From Nocardioides campestrisoli (GTDB lineage Bacteria > Actinomycetota > Actinomycetes > Propionibacteriales > Nocardioidaceae): a stretch of 64,000 nucleotides of DNA. The DNA lies in contig NZ_CP061768.1 in the NCBI RefSeq assembly GCF_013624435.2, positions 806,001 through 870,000 of the forward strand. The letters are read 5' to 3'. Below the pieces are notes generated by a model. That model made no database searches. It worked only from the letters and a program-made list of their open reading frames with translations, and had not been told where the DNA came from. Each line of letters opens with the position of its first letter. The first letter of the stretch is position 1. This document shows positions 8,218-17,084 of the stretch, one piece after another. The translations under genes and the position numbers were made by a program.

Positions 8218-8991
8218 ATGCGTCACGAGACCATCGAGTGGCAGGTCGAGGGCGGGGTCGGCACCATCACGATGAACCGCCCCGGCCGCCGGAACGCCAT
8301 GACCACGCAGATGTTGCGGGAGCTCCACGAGCTGCTGCACGAGGTCGCCGAGGACGAGACGCTCGCGGTCCTGGTGCTCACCGGGGCCGGCGACTGGTTC
8401 TGCCCCGGTGCCGACATCGAGCACCAGGTGGAGCACGGCCCAGCCGACAACCCGGACCTCGCGTACTTCGACGTGCCCGCTCTGCTGCACACCATGCCCG
8501 CGATCACCGTCGCCGCGGTGAACGGGCCGTGCGCCGGGGCCGGCATGGGCATCGCCCTGGCGTGCGATCTGTTGTACGCGTCGTCCTCGGCGAAGTTCAA
8601 CACGGCGTTCCTCCAGGTCGGCGTCGCCGGCGACATGGGGATCCCGTGGATGCTGCAGCGGTTGGTGGGTTCCCGTGTCGCGAGGGAGCTCACGTTCTTC
8701 CCGCAGAAGGTGGACGCCGCCCGGGCGACGGACCTCGGACTGGCCAACGCCGTGTTCGCCCCCGAGGAGCTCGTGCCGGGGGTCCGCGCACGCGCAGAGG
8801 AGCTCGCCGCGTGGGCGCCGCTGGCCCGCCGCGCGCTGAAGCAGAACCACGTGGACGCCGAGACCCTCGGCTTCGGCGAGTTCGTCGCCCTGGAGGCTGG
8901 TCGCCACCTGCCGCTGCTCTCGAGCGAGGACTGCCGGGAGGCGTTCGCGGCGTACTCCGAGAAGCGGCCGGCGGTGTTCAGCGGCCGCTGA
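8218..8991 (+). CDS. Enoyl-CoA hydratase/isomerase family protein
   Basis: A 257-residue crotonase-fold protein. The oxyanion-hole elements are present: PGADIEHQV and GPCAGAGMGIALACD. The position that holds the first catalytic glutamate in true enoyl-CoA hydratase (PE in the family) reads LQVGVAGDMG here. An isomerase, a hydrolase or a different hydratase activity is therefore possible. GGAAGGG lies before the ATG, 15 bases after the DctP gene. It is the last enzyme of the operon that starts upstream of the window. Confidence 0.83.
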   Translation: MRHETIEWQVEGGVGTITMNRPGRRNAMTTQMLRELHELLHEVAEDETLAVLVLTGAGDWFCPGADIEHQVEHGPADNPDLAYFDVPALLHTMPAITVAAVNGPCAGAGMGIALACDLLYASSSAKFNTAFLQVGVAGDMGIPWMLQRLVGSRVARELTFFPQKVDAARATDLGLANAVFAPEELVPGVRARAEELAAWAPLARRALKQNHVDAETLGFGEFVALEAGRHLPLLSSEDCREAFAAYSEKRPAVFSGR

Positions 8992-9194
8992 GCGGCTGCT
9001 GGCCGTCCGGTCGCAGAGCGTCCTCGCGCCAGCCGCCGCCCTGGCGCAGCTCGACGCGGAAGTCGTGATGAAGAGCACGGCCCGAGGAGCGAAGGGCTGC
9101 GCGTAGCCCCTTGCCGAGGACGTGCAGCCCTGACTTCGCGGCGGCGTGCGGCGACGTCCTTGATGACCGGCTCTTTCCCGACGGAGTTCCTAGT
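8992..9194. other. Spacer with possible decayed coding sequence
   Basis: Between the crotonase gene and the TetR operators, the minus strand (about 9208 down to 8998) reads a peptide with SDR- or domain-like fragments, e.g. HAAAKSGLHVLGKGL and FRVELRQGGGWREDAL. It has no credible start, ribosome site or complete domain. It may be the remnant of a deleted gene; no function is assigned. Confidence 0.2.
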
Positions 9195-9239
9195 GAGCGA
9201 TAGCTCAACCGTAGTGATCGCTCGATAGAGCGTTAGAAT
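9195..9239 (+). promoter_or_regulatory. Twin GATA-centred palindromes and -10 of the TetR gene
   Basis: Two palindromes with identical GATA centres lie 25 bp apart: GAGC-GATA-GCTC (9195-9206) and CGCTC-GATA-GAGCG (9219-9232). TAGAAT at 9234-9239 is a good -10, and the ATG begins 6 bases after it, so the transcript is probably leaderless. The second palindrome touches the -10, which suits autorepression by the adjacent TetR protein. Confidence 0.6.
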
Positions 9240-9245
9240 CTGCCC

Positions 9246-9893
9246 ATGGAACTTCCGGAACCTGCCGAGCCGGGCGTCGACTGGCGCAAGAGTCCTCCAC
9301 TCGAGCTCACGCCGATTCTCGCGGCCTCCCTGGATGCCTTCTACGAGCACGGCTACCACGGCACCACCGTGCGGGACATCGCCCGCCGCGTCGGTGCGAC
9401 CGTTCCGGCCCTGTACTACCACCACGAGAACAAGCAGGAGATCCTGTTTGCACTGATGGACGCCGCCATCGACCGCTCGTCCTCGATGACCTTGGTGGCG
9501 GTCGCCGAGGCCGAGGGGCAGCCCGTCGACGCGTTCTTCAACGGGGTCGAGGCCCTGGTCCGCTTCATGGCGACCAGCGGCAAGGTCGCCTACCTCGATG
9601 CTGAGATCCGCTGTCTCACCAGCGAGAACCGGGAGACCTACGCACGCAAGCGGGCCGTGGTCGAGCGGCTCATGCTCGCCTGCGTGGAGGAGGCGGTGGC
9701 CTCGGGCGACTTCGCTGTCTCCTCGCCCCGGGTGATGTCCCGAGCGCTGCTCGGCATGATCCAGGGGATCCCGGTCTGGTACAACCCGGCGGGCGCGCTC
9801 GCGGTGGACGACGTGGTGACGGAGTACGTCGACATCGCCGCCCACATGGTCGGTGCTACCCCCGAGGTGCTCGGGCGGGTGCGGCTGCGCTGA
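9246..9893 (+). CDS. TetR/AcrR family transcriptional regulator
   Basis: The 215-residue protein has a TetR DNA-binding helix-turn-helix near residues 24-68: ILAASLDAFYEHGYHGTTVRDIARRVGATVPALYYHHENKQEILFAL region, with the recognition helix at ATVPALYYH. The C-terminal part is a helical ligand-binding domain without a recognisable ligand signature. It follows the catabolic operon in the same direction after 254 bp but has its own promoter and paired palindromes. It probably senses an acyl-CoA or free acid of that operon (inference). There is no ribosome site; the -10 to ATG distance indicates leaderless translation. Confidence 0.88.
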   Translation: MELPEPAEPGVDWRKSPPLELTPILAASLDAFYEHGYHGTTVRDIARRVGATVPALYYHHENKQEILFALMDAAIDRSSSMTLVAVAEAEGQPVDAFFNGVEALVRFMATSGKVAYLDAEIRCLTSENRETYARKRAVVERLMLACVEEAVASGDFAVSSPRVMSRALLGMIQGIPVWYNPAGALAVDDVVTEYVDIAAHMVGATPEVLGRVRLR

Positions 9894-9906
9894 GGGCGCT
9901 CCGCAC

Positions 9907-10686
9907 TCACGGGTGGCGGGGGCCCGGCTGCTCGTTCAGCCGCCCCACGAGCAGCTCGCGCAGCCGCTCCAGGGTCTCCTCGGGCACGCCCTGGGCCAGC
10001 AGGTAGTCGCGCGCGTCGCCGTACTCGGCGCGGACCAGCTCGAGGAAGGTCGCCATCGCCTGTGGCTCCGCGGTCCGCGACTCCTCGGGCAGCACGGCGA
10101 TCCGCTCCTGGTAGTCCGGCACGTGCCTCAGCTGCTCGTAGAGCGGCTCCAGGTCCTCGCGGGTCCGGGCGTAGTCGGCCACGATCTCGTCGTCGGTCAC
10201 GCCCAGCGCGCCGAGAACGACGGCCAGCACGACGCCCGTGCGGTCCTTTCCTGCCGTGCAGTGCACCAGGGCCGGGAGGCTCCCCGGCGAGGCGACGGTC
10301 TCCACGATCTTCCGCAGGGTGCCGCCGGAGTGCTGCAGGAAGCGGAGGTAGTAGCGCGCGACGCGGTCGGTCATCACCTCCACGTCGGGGTCCCTGGTCC
10401 ATTCCTGCCCCGCCCCGATGGGCAGGCGCACCGCCAGGCGCTCGACGGCGAGCAGGGGCGCGCTCGTCCCGTGCTCGGCCTCCCGGCGCCGGCGGAGGTC
10501 GATCCTGGTCGCGATGCCCAGCTCCTCGACGAGGTGCCTGGCCTCATCCTCGCCGAGGAAGGCGGGGGTCGCCGACCGGTAGAGGAGCCCGGGGCGGACG
10601 ACGAGCCCGTCGTGGGTGCGCAGCCCCCCAAGGTCGCGGAGGTTGCGCAGGCCGGTGTGGGTGGTCGGTGAGTCGGAGGGCATCAC
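9907..10686 (-). CDS. Tyrosine-protein phosphatase (MptpB-like)
   Basis: A 259-residue protein of the bacterial tyrosine phosphatase family that includes mycobacterial PtpB. The signature P-loop HCTAGKDRTG gives catalytic Cys143 and Arg149. NLRDLGGLRTHDGLVVRPGLLYRSA at residues 15-39 is the usual N-terminal motif of the family. It would hydrolyse phosphotyrosine or phosphoinositide-like substrates; the natural substrate is unknown. No signal peptide is seen. It is monocistronic and convergent with the TetR gene (13-bp gap). The start has two adjacent ATGs, with GAGGAT upstream. Confidence 0.87.
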   Translation of the reverse strand: MMPSDSPTTHTGLRNLRDLGGLRTHDGLVVRPGLLYRSATPAFLGEDEARHLVEELGIATRIDLRRRREAEHGTSAPLLAVERLAVRLPIGAGQEWTRDPDVEVMTDRVARYYLRFLQHSGGTLRKIVETVASPGSLPALVHCTAGKDRTGVVLAVVLGALGVTDDEIVADYARTREDLEPLYEQLRHVPDYQERIAVLPEESRTAEPQAMATFLELVRAEYGDARDYLLAQGVPEETLERLRELLVGRLNEQPGPRHP

Positions 10687-10748
10687 GGGATCCTCGGGAG
10701 GGCAGGGGGACGCCGTGGTCCCGGTGGGTGGTCGCCTACGGTGTGCCC

Positions 10749-11744
10749 GTGACGATGCCGGCGATCCTCCTCGAGCCGACCGACCACGGGACGACGTTGC
10801 GGCGGGGGCAGGTGCCCCGCCCCGGACCGGTTGGTCCAGGGGAGGTGCGGATCGCCGTGCGAGCCGTCTCGGTCAACCGCGCGGACGTCCTTGCGCGCAC
10901 CGGCAGCTACGTCACGAACGTGGTCCGGACTGGTCCGGCCGTCGCCGGGATGGACGCGGCCGGCGAGGTGCTGGAGGTCGGTGACGCGGTGCGTACCGTC
11001 GCGGTCGGCGACCGCGTCATGGCGCTGGCTGCCGGGAGCCTGGCGGCGGAGGTGGTCTGCCCGGCGGCCACGACACTGCCGATCCCGTCGGGCTGGTCGT
11101 ACGTCGAGGGCGCCGCCGCTGTGGTCGGGCTGGTCACCGAGCACGACGCCCTGGTCCGGGCCGGGCGACTGGCCCGGGGCGAGGTCGTCCTCGTCCACGC
11201 GGCGGCCAGTGGCGTCGGCACCCAGGCCGTCCAGCTGGCCCGGCACCTGGGGGCTCGACTCGTGCTGGGAACCAGCCGCAGCGACCGCCACGCGGGAGTG
11301 CTCGAGGGGATCGGGCTGGACGCGCTTGTGGTGCCGGGCGAGGGCGGCTTCGTCGAGCAGGTGGTGGCGTTGGCCGGCGAGGAGGGCGTCGACGTGGTCG
11401 TCGACCACGTGGGCGGGCCCTACCTGCCCGACAACGTCCGCGTGGCTGCGCTGGGCGGTCGCCTCGTCGACGTCGGCCGGCTTGGCGGCGCCACCGGCAC
11501 GCTCGACCTCGAGGAGTTCGCCCGCAAGCGGCTCGAGCTCCTCGGGTGCACCTTCCGGACCCGGACGCCCGAGCAGCGCGCGGCCGCCGTTGCGGCGGTC
11601 CGCGACGGCGCCGACCTCGAGGCGGCCGCGGACGTGCTCCGGCCGGTTGTGCACGCGACGTACGTGTGGGACGACGCGCTCGCCGCGCAGGAGGCGCTCC
11701 TGCGCAACGAGCACGTCGGCAAGCTCGTGCTCGAGACCCGCTGA
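10749..11744 (+). CDS. Zinc-independent medium-chain dehydrogenase / quinone oxidoreductase family
   Basis: A 331-residue MDR-superfamily protein. The N-terminal GroES-like domain has VSVNRADVLARTG and AGMDAAGEV but lacks the zinc-binding cysteines. The Rossmann domain starts at VHAAASGVGTQAVQLARHLGARLVL (about 140-165). This is typical of NADPH:quinone reductases and related enone reductases. The start is taken at GTG 10749: TACGGT (10737-10742) lies exactly 6 bases before it and no ribosome site is visible, so it looks leaderless. ATG 10755 is the alternative. It is divergent from the phosphatase gene and tail-to-tail with the nitroreductase gene (5-bp gap). Confidence 0.85.
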   Translation: MTMPAILLEPTDHGTTLRRGQVPRPGPVGPGEVRIAVRAVSVNRADVLARTGSYVTNVVRTGPAVAGMDAAGEVLEVGDAVRTVAVGDRVMALAAGSLAAEVVCPAATTLPIPSGWSYVEGAAAVVGLVTEHDALVRAGRLARGEVVLVHAAASGVGTQAVQLARHLGARLVLGTSRSDRHAGVLEGIGLDALVVPGEGGFVEQVVALAGEEGVDVVVDHVGGPYLPDNVRVAALGGRLVDVGRLGGATGTLDLEEFARKRLELLGCTFRTRTPEQRAAAVAAVRDGADLEAAADVLRPVVHATYVWDDALAAQEALLRNEHVGKLVLETR

Positions 11745-11749
11745 GCCGC

Positions 11750-12421
11750 TCATCCGTCCAGGCGGTGCAGGACGTCGCCCAGATCGGCCCGAGTGGTGCG
11801 GAATGCGTTCACCGGATCGTTCTCGTCGGCGTACCCGAAGGAGACGGCGCAGACGACCAGCCGGTCCTCGGGGAGGTCGAGCCAGCCGCGGACGAAGTCG
11901 GAGTACATCGCGACGGCGCCCTGGGCGATGACGCCGAGCCCGAGGGCCTGGGCGCCGAGCATCAGTGTGTTGACGTAGCCGCCGCAGTCAACGGCGCCGT
12001 ACGTGCCGAGGTCCCGGCCGGTGGTCACCACCGCGCAGTGCGGGGCGCCGAAGAACGAGAAGTTCCGGGCCATCTGATCGCTGCGCGCTGCCCGGTCCTC
12101 CCGGGCGATGCCGAGCGCGGAGTAGAGCCCGTAGCCGGCCTCCCTGCGCCGGTCCGCGTGGATGCCCTCGTAGGCGGGGAGACCGAGGTCGGCGACCTGC
12201 TCGTGGGCTACCACGTGCTCGCCGAGCTCCTTGGCGAAGCGGGCCGTCGCCTCGCCGCCTAGCAGGTGCACCTGCCACGGCTGCGTGTTGCACCACGACG
12301 GGGTGCGTTGGGCCGTGGCGAAGAGCCGGTCGACGAGCTGGTCGGGTACCGGGTCCGGACGGAAGGCCCGGCAGGAGTAGCGGGCGGCGAGCAGTTGCTC
12401 GAGCTCGGTCTCGGGGGTCAC
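11750..12421 (-). CDS. Nitroreductase family FMN-dependent oxidoreductase
   Basis: This 223-residue protein belongs to the nitroreductase/FMN-reductase fold. RYSCRAFRPDPVPDQLVDRLF and TPSWCNTQPWQVHLL are the N-terminal FMN and dimer-interface motifs, and GALGLGVIAQG-like glycine-rich sequence lies in the C-terminal half. It reduces nitro compounds, quinones or enones with NAD(P)H. The GTG start has AGAGGA upstream. It lies 50 bp downstream of, and co-directional with, the SDR at 12472-13248, so the two may be co-transcribed. Confidence 0.85.
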   Translation of the reverse strand: MTPETELEQLLAARYSCRAFRPDPVPDQLVDRLFATAQRTPSWCNTQPWQVHLLGGEATARFAKELGEHVVAHEQVADLGLPAYEGIHADRRREAGYGLYSALGIAREDRAARSDQMARNFSFFGAPHCAVVTTGRDLGTYGAVDCGGYVNTLMLGAQALGLGVIAQGAVAMYSDFVRGWLDLPEDRLVVCAVSFGYADENDPVNAFRTTRADLGDVLHRLDG

Positions 12422-12471
12422 GGGGTCGTCCTCTCGAGGGATCGGGCGGGGCGCAGGGAGGCGGTCAGCAC

Positions 12472-13248
12472 CTACTTGGGGGGCATCCGGATGCCGCCGT
12501 CGACGCGGACGACCTCGCCGTTCATGTAGGAGTTGGTCACGCACTCCACGACCATGCTCGCCAGCTCGTCGGGGCTGCCGAGCCGCCGTGGGAAGAGGAC
12601 CGACTCGCCGAGCTTGGCCTTGAACGCCTCGGCAGCCTCACCCTCGCCGTAGATCGGGGTGTCGATCAGACCGGGGGCCACGGTGTTGACGCGGATCCCC
12701 GCTGCCGCGAGGTCGCGGGCGACCGGGAGCGTCATGCCGACGATGCCGCCCTTGGACGAGGAGTACGCCGCCTGGCCGATCTGGCCGTCGAACGCTGCCA
12801 CCGAGGCCATGTTGACGACCGCGCCGCGCTCGCCGGACTCCAGCGGCTGGCTGCGGCTCATCGCAGTGGCCGCGAGCCGGATGGCGTCGAAGGTGCCGAC
12901 GAGGTTGATGGCGATGACCTTCTTGTAGACGTCGAGGTCGTGCGCGGAGCCGAACTCGCCGTCGCGGCCGATGGTGCGCTGGGCCGAGCCGATGCCCGCA
13001 GAGTTGACCAGCACCCGCACCGGACCCAGCTTCTCCGCCTCCTCGACAGCCGCCTGGATCTGCGTGGTGTCGGTGACGTCGACGCGGACGAAGGTGCCGC
13101 CGATATCGTCGGCGAGTGCCTTGCCCGCGTCCTCGTTGAGGTCTGCGACCACGACGCGGGCCCCCCTGGCCGCGAGCTGGCGCGCTGCGGCCGCGCCGAT
13201 GCCCGAGGCTCCACCAGTGACGATTGCTGATGCTCCTTGGATGTCCAT
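12472..13248 (-). CDS. SDR, type II 3-hydroxyacyl-CoA dehydrogenase (HSD17B10)-like
   Basis: A 258-residue classical SDR resembling type 10 17beta-HSD/3-hydroxyacyl-CoA dehydrogenase: TGGASGIG at 11-18, ADLNED marking NAD preference, NSAG, the catalytic YSSSK and the family ending [16 protein letters not shown]. It probably oxidises 3-hydroxyacyl-CoA. A close paralogue of exactly the same length lies at 41013-41789. TAGGAT (13255-13260 on the complement) is followed 6 bases later by the ATG without a ribosome site, so the mRNA should be leaderless. AACG-AG-CGTT at 13269-13278 lies between the -10 and -35 regions and may be an operator. Confidence 0.87.
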   Translation of the reverse strand: MDIQGASAIVTGGASGIGAAAARQLAARGARVVVADLNEDAGKALADDIGGTFVRVDVTDTTQIQAAVEEAEKLGPVRVLVNSAGIGSAQRTIGRDGEFGSAHDLDVYKKVIAINLVGTFDAIRLAATAMSRSQPLESGERGAVVNMASVAAFDGQIGQAAYSSSKGGIVGMTLPVARDLAAAGIRVNTVAPGLIDTPIYGEGEAAEAFKAKLGESVLFPRRLGSPDELASMVVECVTNSYMNGEVVRVDGGIRMPPK

Positions 13249-13254
13249 GCGGGC

Positions 13255-13278
13255 ATCCTAGCGATCTAAACGAGCGTT
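13255..13278 (-). promoter_or_regulatory. Leaderless promoter and short palindrome of the SDR gene
   Basis: On the minus strand, TAGGAT (13260-13255) is a -10 element 6 bases before the ATG. The short inverted repeat AACG/CGTT with a 2-base spacer (13269-13278) lies just upstream, where a repressor would block polymerase. The regulator is not identified. Confidence 0.4.
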
Positions 13279-13344
13279 CGGAAGGTGGTGATTCCTGATC
13301 GCCCGCCGTCGAACCGTCCCGGCCAGGTCATGCATCATGTATGA

Positions 13345-14358
<1,014 letters not shown>

Positions 14359-14431
14359 CCGGCGCTCCGTGCCCGGTGATGCGCTTCGGCCGCCCCTGGG
14401 CCCCCAGGACGACTGATGGGTTGCCTTCGCC

Positions 14432-15010
14432 TCAGCGGGCCTGGATCCACAGCCCGTGCGCACGGGTGGCGACCTCGCCATCGACCAGCACATCGGCGCT
14501 GAGGCTGAGCTTGCGGCCCTCGACGTTATCCACACGCGCGACGAAGGTCACCCGATGGCCCACTGGGACTAGCGCTTGGTAGTCCACGTGCAGGTAGGCC
14601 GTTCGGGTGAGGCCCCCGGCGGTCACGTGGGCTAGTCGACCCAGGACGTCGTCAGCCCACAAGGCGATGGAGCCACCGTGTGCCGCACCGCCCGATCCCA
14701 GGTGAAACCGCGAGAACGTCAGGTCGCCCCGGACCTCGTGCGCGCCACGGTGCGTCACCTCGTACACCGGGCTCAACGCCTGACTGCAGCCGATCGGACC
14801 CGGGTCGAGCGCCACACGACCCAGACCGTCGTCGCTCCCGGCGGCGGCCAACTCCTCGAGCACCCCGGAGAGTGTCCCGAGCAACTGGGAGGCCTGGTCG
14901 TCGTTGATCGATGTGCCCCGAATCAGGTCCTGCAGGGCGCGGGTCGCCCCCGCCAGTGCGGCGCGGACGGTGCTGTGCTCGTCGAGCCTCGACGTGGTCG
15001 GCTCGCTCAC
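14432..15010 (-). CDS. PaaI-like hotdog thioesterase
   Basis: A 192-residue protein. The C-terminal two thirds is a PaaI/4HBT hotdog domain with the signature FHLGSGGAAHGGSIALWADDVLGRLAH, in which the HGG turn and the following Asp are the usual active-site elements. The first 60 residues are a helical extension. It should hydrolyse aromatic or medium-chain acyl-CoA thioesters. The GTG start overlaps the stop of the RidA-like gene (GTGA, 15007-15010), so the two form one operon. Confidence 0.82.
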   Translation of the reverse strand: MSEPTTSRLDEHSTVRAALAGATRALQDLIRGTSINDDQASQLLGTLSGVLEELAAAGSDDGLGRVALDPGPIGCSQALSPVYEVTHRGAHEVRGDLTFSRFHLGSGGAAHGGSIALWADDVLGRLAHVTAGGLTRTAYLHVDYQALVPVGHRVTFVARVDNVEGRKLSLSADVLVDGEVATRAHGLWIQAR

Positions 15011-15429
15011 GCCGAGCCAGTCATCGGAACGCCGATGGCCCGGACCTCCGCCAGGGCCCCTGGCACGGCCAGGGCGGCCACCCCGAGAACGGTGATCGGG
15101 ACGGGTCCGAAGCCAGCCTCCTTCGCTGCGCGGCCGATGCCGCGGTAGACGTCGTCCACAGTGTCCTGACTCAGGCCGACGACGAACACATCGAGAGAGA
15201 CGATCCCGTCTGGGCTGCCGCCTGCGCCCGCCAGGGCGGTGACGCTGCTGCGTACCGCGCCTCTGACCTGCTCGCGGAGTCCGATGTTCGCGAGGTCCTC
15301 GGTCTCTGTGGAGGACCAGGTCTGACCAGCGGTGTGGATCAGGGGGCCCGACGACAAGGCCGAGTGCCGGTAGCCCTGAGGCGGGGGGAGTTCGGGGTGG
15401 TCGGCATAGGTGACCGTCTCGTTCTGCAT
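15007..15429 (-). CDS. RidA/YjgF-YER057c-UK114 family protein
   Basis: A 140-residue RidA-fold protein: LIHTAGQTW, IRE-like helix LREQVRGAVRSSVTALAGAGGSPDGIVSLDVFV and the closing strand AEVRAIGVPM. Canonical RidA hydrolyses enamine/imine intermediates with a C-terminal Arg in an ARSCVE-type motif. Here that segment reads VPGALAEV, so the key Arg is not evident and enamine deaminase activity is doubtful. It is coupled to the hotdog thioesterase and may assist it in the catabolism of an aminated or acyl substrate (inference). A GGAGC precedes the ATG. Confidence 0.8.
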   Translation of the reverse strand: MQNETVTYADHPELPPPQGYRHSALSSGPLIHTAGQTWSSTETEDLANIGLREQVRGAVRSSVTALAGAGGSPDGIVSLDVFVVGLSQDTVDDVYRGIGRAAKEAGFGPVPITVLGVAALAVPGALAEVRAIGVPMTGSA

Positions 15430-15806
15430 GGTGCTCCTGTTCGGGGGCGTCGATGGCGTGGGTCATGGCCGCGGGCACCTGAATCGTGGGCACAGCTCCA
15501 GTGGTCGATCTTCACGTGGTCAGGTCCCGAGAGAGTGCCCGGCACCCTCGCGGTAGAGGGCGCGTCCAGGGGTCGGCGTTTCGACTCGGTGTGTGTGCAC
15601 GTGTGCCGGTGCCCATGAGTGCTCGCTGTGGGCGCAACCTACGGTTCCTTTTCACCAGCGTCAACCAACAGAACCGAGTGAGAAGCGGGTCACGCGGAGA
15701 GAAGAAACCGAAAGGGTTTACACGAACGTAAAGTTCCTTTAGCGTGAGCGACTGTGACGCGTGACACTTCACGCCGACCGCTCGGCTACCGATGAATGAG
15801 GTGCAC
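15430..15806. promoter_or_regulatory. Divergent intergenic region between the RidA-like and livJ-like genes
   Basis: This 377-bp stretch has no credible gene. It holds a near-perfect 19-bp palindrome at 15531-15549 (GAGAGTGCC-C-GGCACCCTC) and an unusually AT-rich block at 15700-15745 containing the TTTACAC-type operator at 15716-15733. The first may serve the RidA side, the second the transporter. The first start signals of the importer (GAGGTG at 15799-15804) close the region. Confidence 0.5.
15716..15733. promoter_or_regulatory. TTTACAC-type operator upstream of the importer operon
   Basis: GTTTACACGAACGTAAAG has the same 18-bp architecture as the core of the palindrome at 22286-22311 (TTTACAC-N4-GTAAAG). 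It lies about 75-90 bp before the livJ-like start. The most economical reading is binding by the TetR protein encoded at 20523-21230, which would link import and CoA activation. Confidence 0.6.
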
Positions 15807-17006
15807 ATGAAGCTTCGAACGGGCAAGTCCCGCGCTGTACTGGCGATCACCGGCCTGGTGGCCAGTCTGGCCTTGGCCGGCTGTGGCTCGGACGAGGATG
15901 GCCTCGTCTCCGAGGACGGTGTCCTCGAGATCGCGACGATCGCGCCGATGTCCGGCCCGTCCGCGGTCTACGGCGAGAGCATGGTCGCCATGATCGAGCA
16001 CCTCTTCGACGAGGTGAACGAGGACGGCGGGGTCGAGTTCGGCGGCGAGAAGCGGGAGCTGGCGCTCAAGGTCTACAACGACGAGGGCACACCACAGGGC
16101 GCTCAGGCGGTCACCCGGGACGCGATGGACGACGAGCAGCAGGTGATCATCGGTCCCTTCAACTCTGGCTCCGCGTCCGCCGTGCAGTCGACGATGGGCC
16201 AGTCCGAGGCGTTCTGGCTGCTCAACGCGGCGATCGTGGACGGCCCCACCAAGAACGACAACGTGTTCCGCACTGCGGCACGGATTCAGGCCTACAACGA
16301 GCCGACGATCGAATGGATCAAGGCCCACCCGGAGATCAAGCGCGTCGCGACGATCACCGACCAGACGCACACCGCGATGATGTCCTCCCAGGAGCAGTTC
16401 GTCGCCGATGTTGAGGCGGCGGGTGCCGAAGTGGTTCTCGAGCAGTCGGCCAAGCTGGGCGATACCGAGTTCCGCGCCCCGGTCTCCGAGGTCATGAAGT
16501 CCGACATTGATCTCTACGTGCTCCGGATGAATCCCACGGAGTCCGGCTTGATCACCAAGCAGATGGACGAGCTGGGCGGCGATGTGCAGCTGATCTGGAG
16601 CGCCGCGCTGACCAACAGCGACACCGAGGTGATGTTCCCCGACACCTCGGTGGTCGACGGCGTACTGCGCTCCACCCCCGCCACTGGCCTGGACACCCTG
16701 ATCGCCGACGGCAACCCGATGGCCCAGGCCCTCCAAGAGGCCCTGGGTGACCAGACCGGCGGCTACGGCGCCTTCACCCACGACACCATCCGGATCCTGT
16801 TCAAGGGGATGGAGAAGGCGGAGGAGGCGACCGTCGAGAGCCTGATCGCGGCGATGGGCGCGCTCACCGCCGACGAGGTCGCCGACGTGACCCTCAACGA
16901 CTACTCGGCTCAGGACGGCGGGCTGGTCTTCAAGGACCGCGAGGTGGAGTTCGACGGCGAGGTCGCGATCTACCGCGACGGCCAGGGCTGGGTCCGCGCG
17001 GAGTGA
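15807..17006 (+). CDS. Branched-chain amino acid-type ABC transporter substrate-binding lipoprotein (LivJ-like)
   Basis: A 399-residue receptor of the Peripla_BP_6 class. A basic N-terminus, a hydrophobic helix and the lipobox LALAGC place it on the cell surface. The mature part begins IATIAPMSGPSAVYGESMVAMIEHLFDEVNEDGG, the normal opening of LivJ-like proteins. Ligands of this family include amino acids, amides and aromatic or aliphatic carboxylates. The second of two in-frame ATGs is preferred because GAGGTG precedes it. A strong hairpin directly follows the stop. Gene order is receptor, two permeases, two ATPases, as in standard liv operons. Confidence 0.88.
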   Translation: MKLRTGKSRAVLAITGLVASLALAGCGSDEDGLVSEDGVLEIATIAPMSGPSAVYGESMVAMIEHLFDEVNEDGGVEFGGEKRELALKVYNDEGTPQGAQAVTRDAMDDEQQVIIGPFNSGSASAVQSTMGQSEAFWLLNAAIVDGPTKNDNVFRTAARIQAYNEPTIEWIKAHPEIKRVATITDQTHTAMMSSQEQFVADVEAAGAEVVLEQSAKLGDTEFRAPVSEVMKSDIDLYVLRMNPTESGLITKQMDELGGDVQLIWSAALTNSDTEVMFPDTSVVDGVLRSTPATGLDTLIADGNPMAQALQEALGDQTGGYGAFTHDTIRILFKGMEKAEEATVESLIAAMGALTADEVADVTLNDYSAQDGGLVFKDREVEFDGEVAIYRDGQGWVRAE

Positions 17007-17014
17007 GCCATGCC

Positions 17015-17042
17015 TGCGGGGGCGGCCTCCGCCGCCCCCGCA
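17015..17042 (+). terminator. Intercistronic stem-loop after the receptor gene
   Basis: TGCGGGGGCGG and CCGCCCCCGCA form a perfect 11-bp GC stem with a 6-base loop, 8 bases after the receptor stop. No U-tract follows. Such hairpins after binding-protein genes protect the upstream mRNA and reduce read-through, so the receptor is made in excess over the permeases. Confidence 0.65.
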
Positions 17043-17084
17043 GCCACCCGCAGTCACCCACCCCCACCCGACAGGAGCCCTGAG

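Noticed and set aside
14395..14408. CCTGGG-CC-CCCAGG as a terminator between the nitronate monooxygenase and hotdog genes
   Set aside because: Only 6 bp with a 2-base loop and no flanking U-run; too weak to support.
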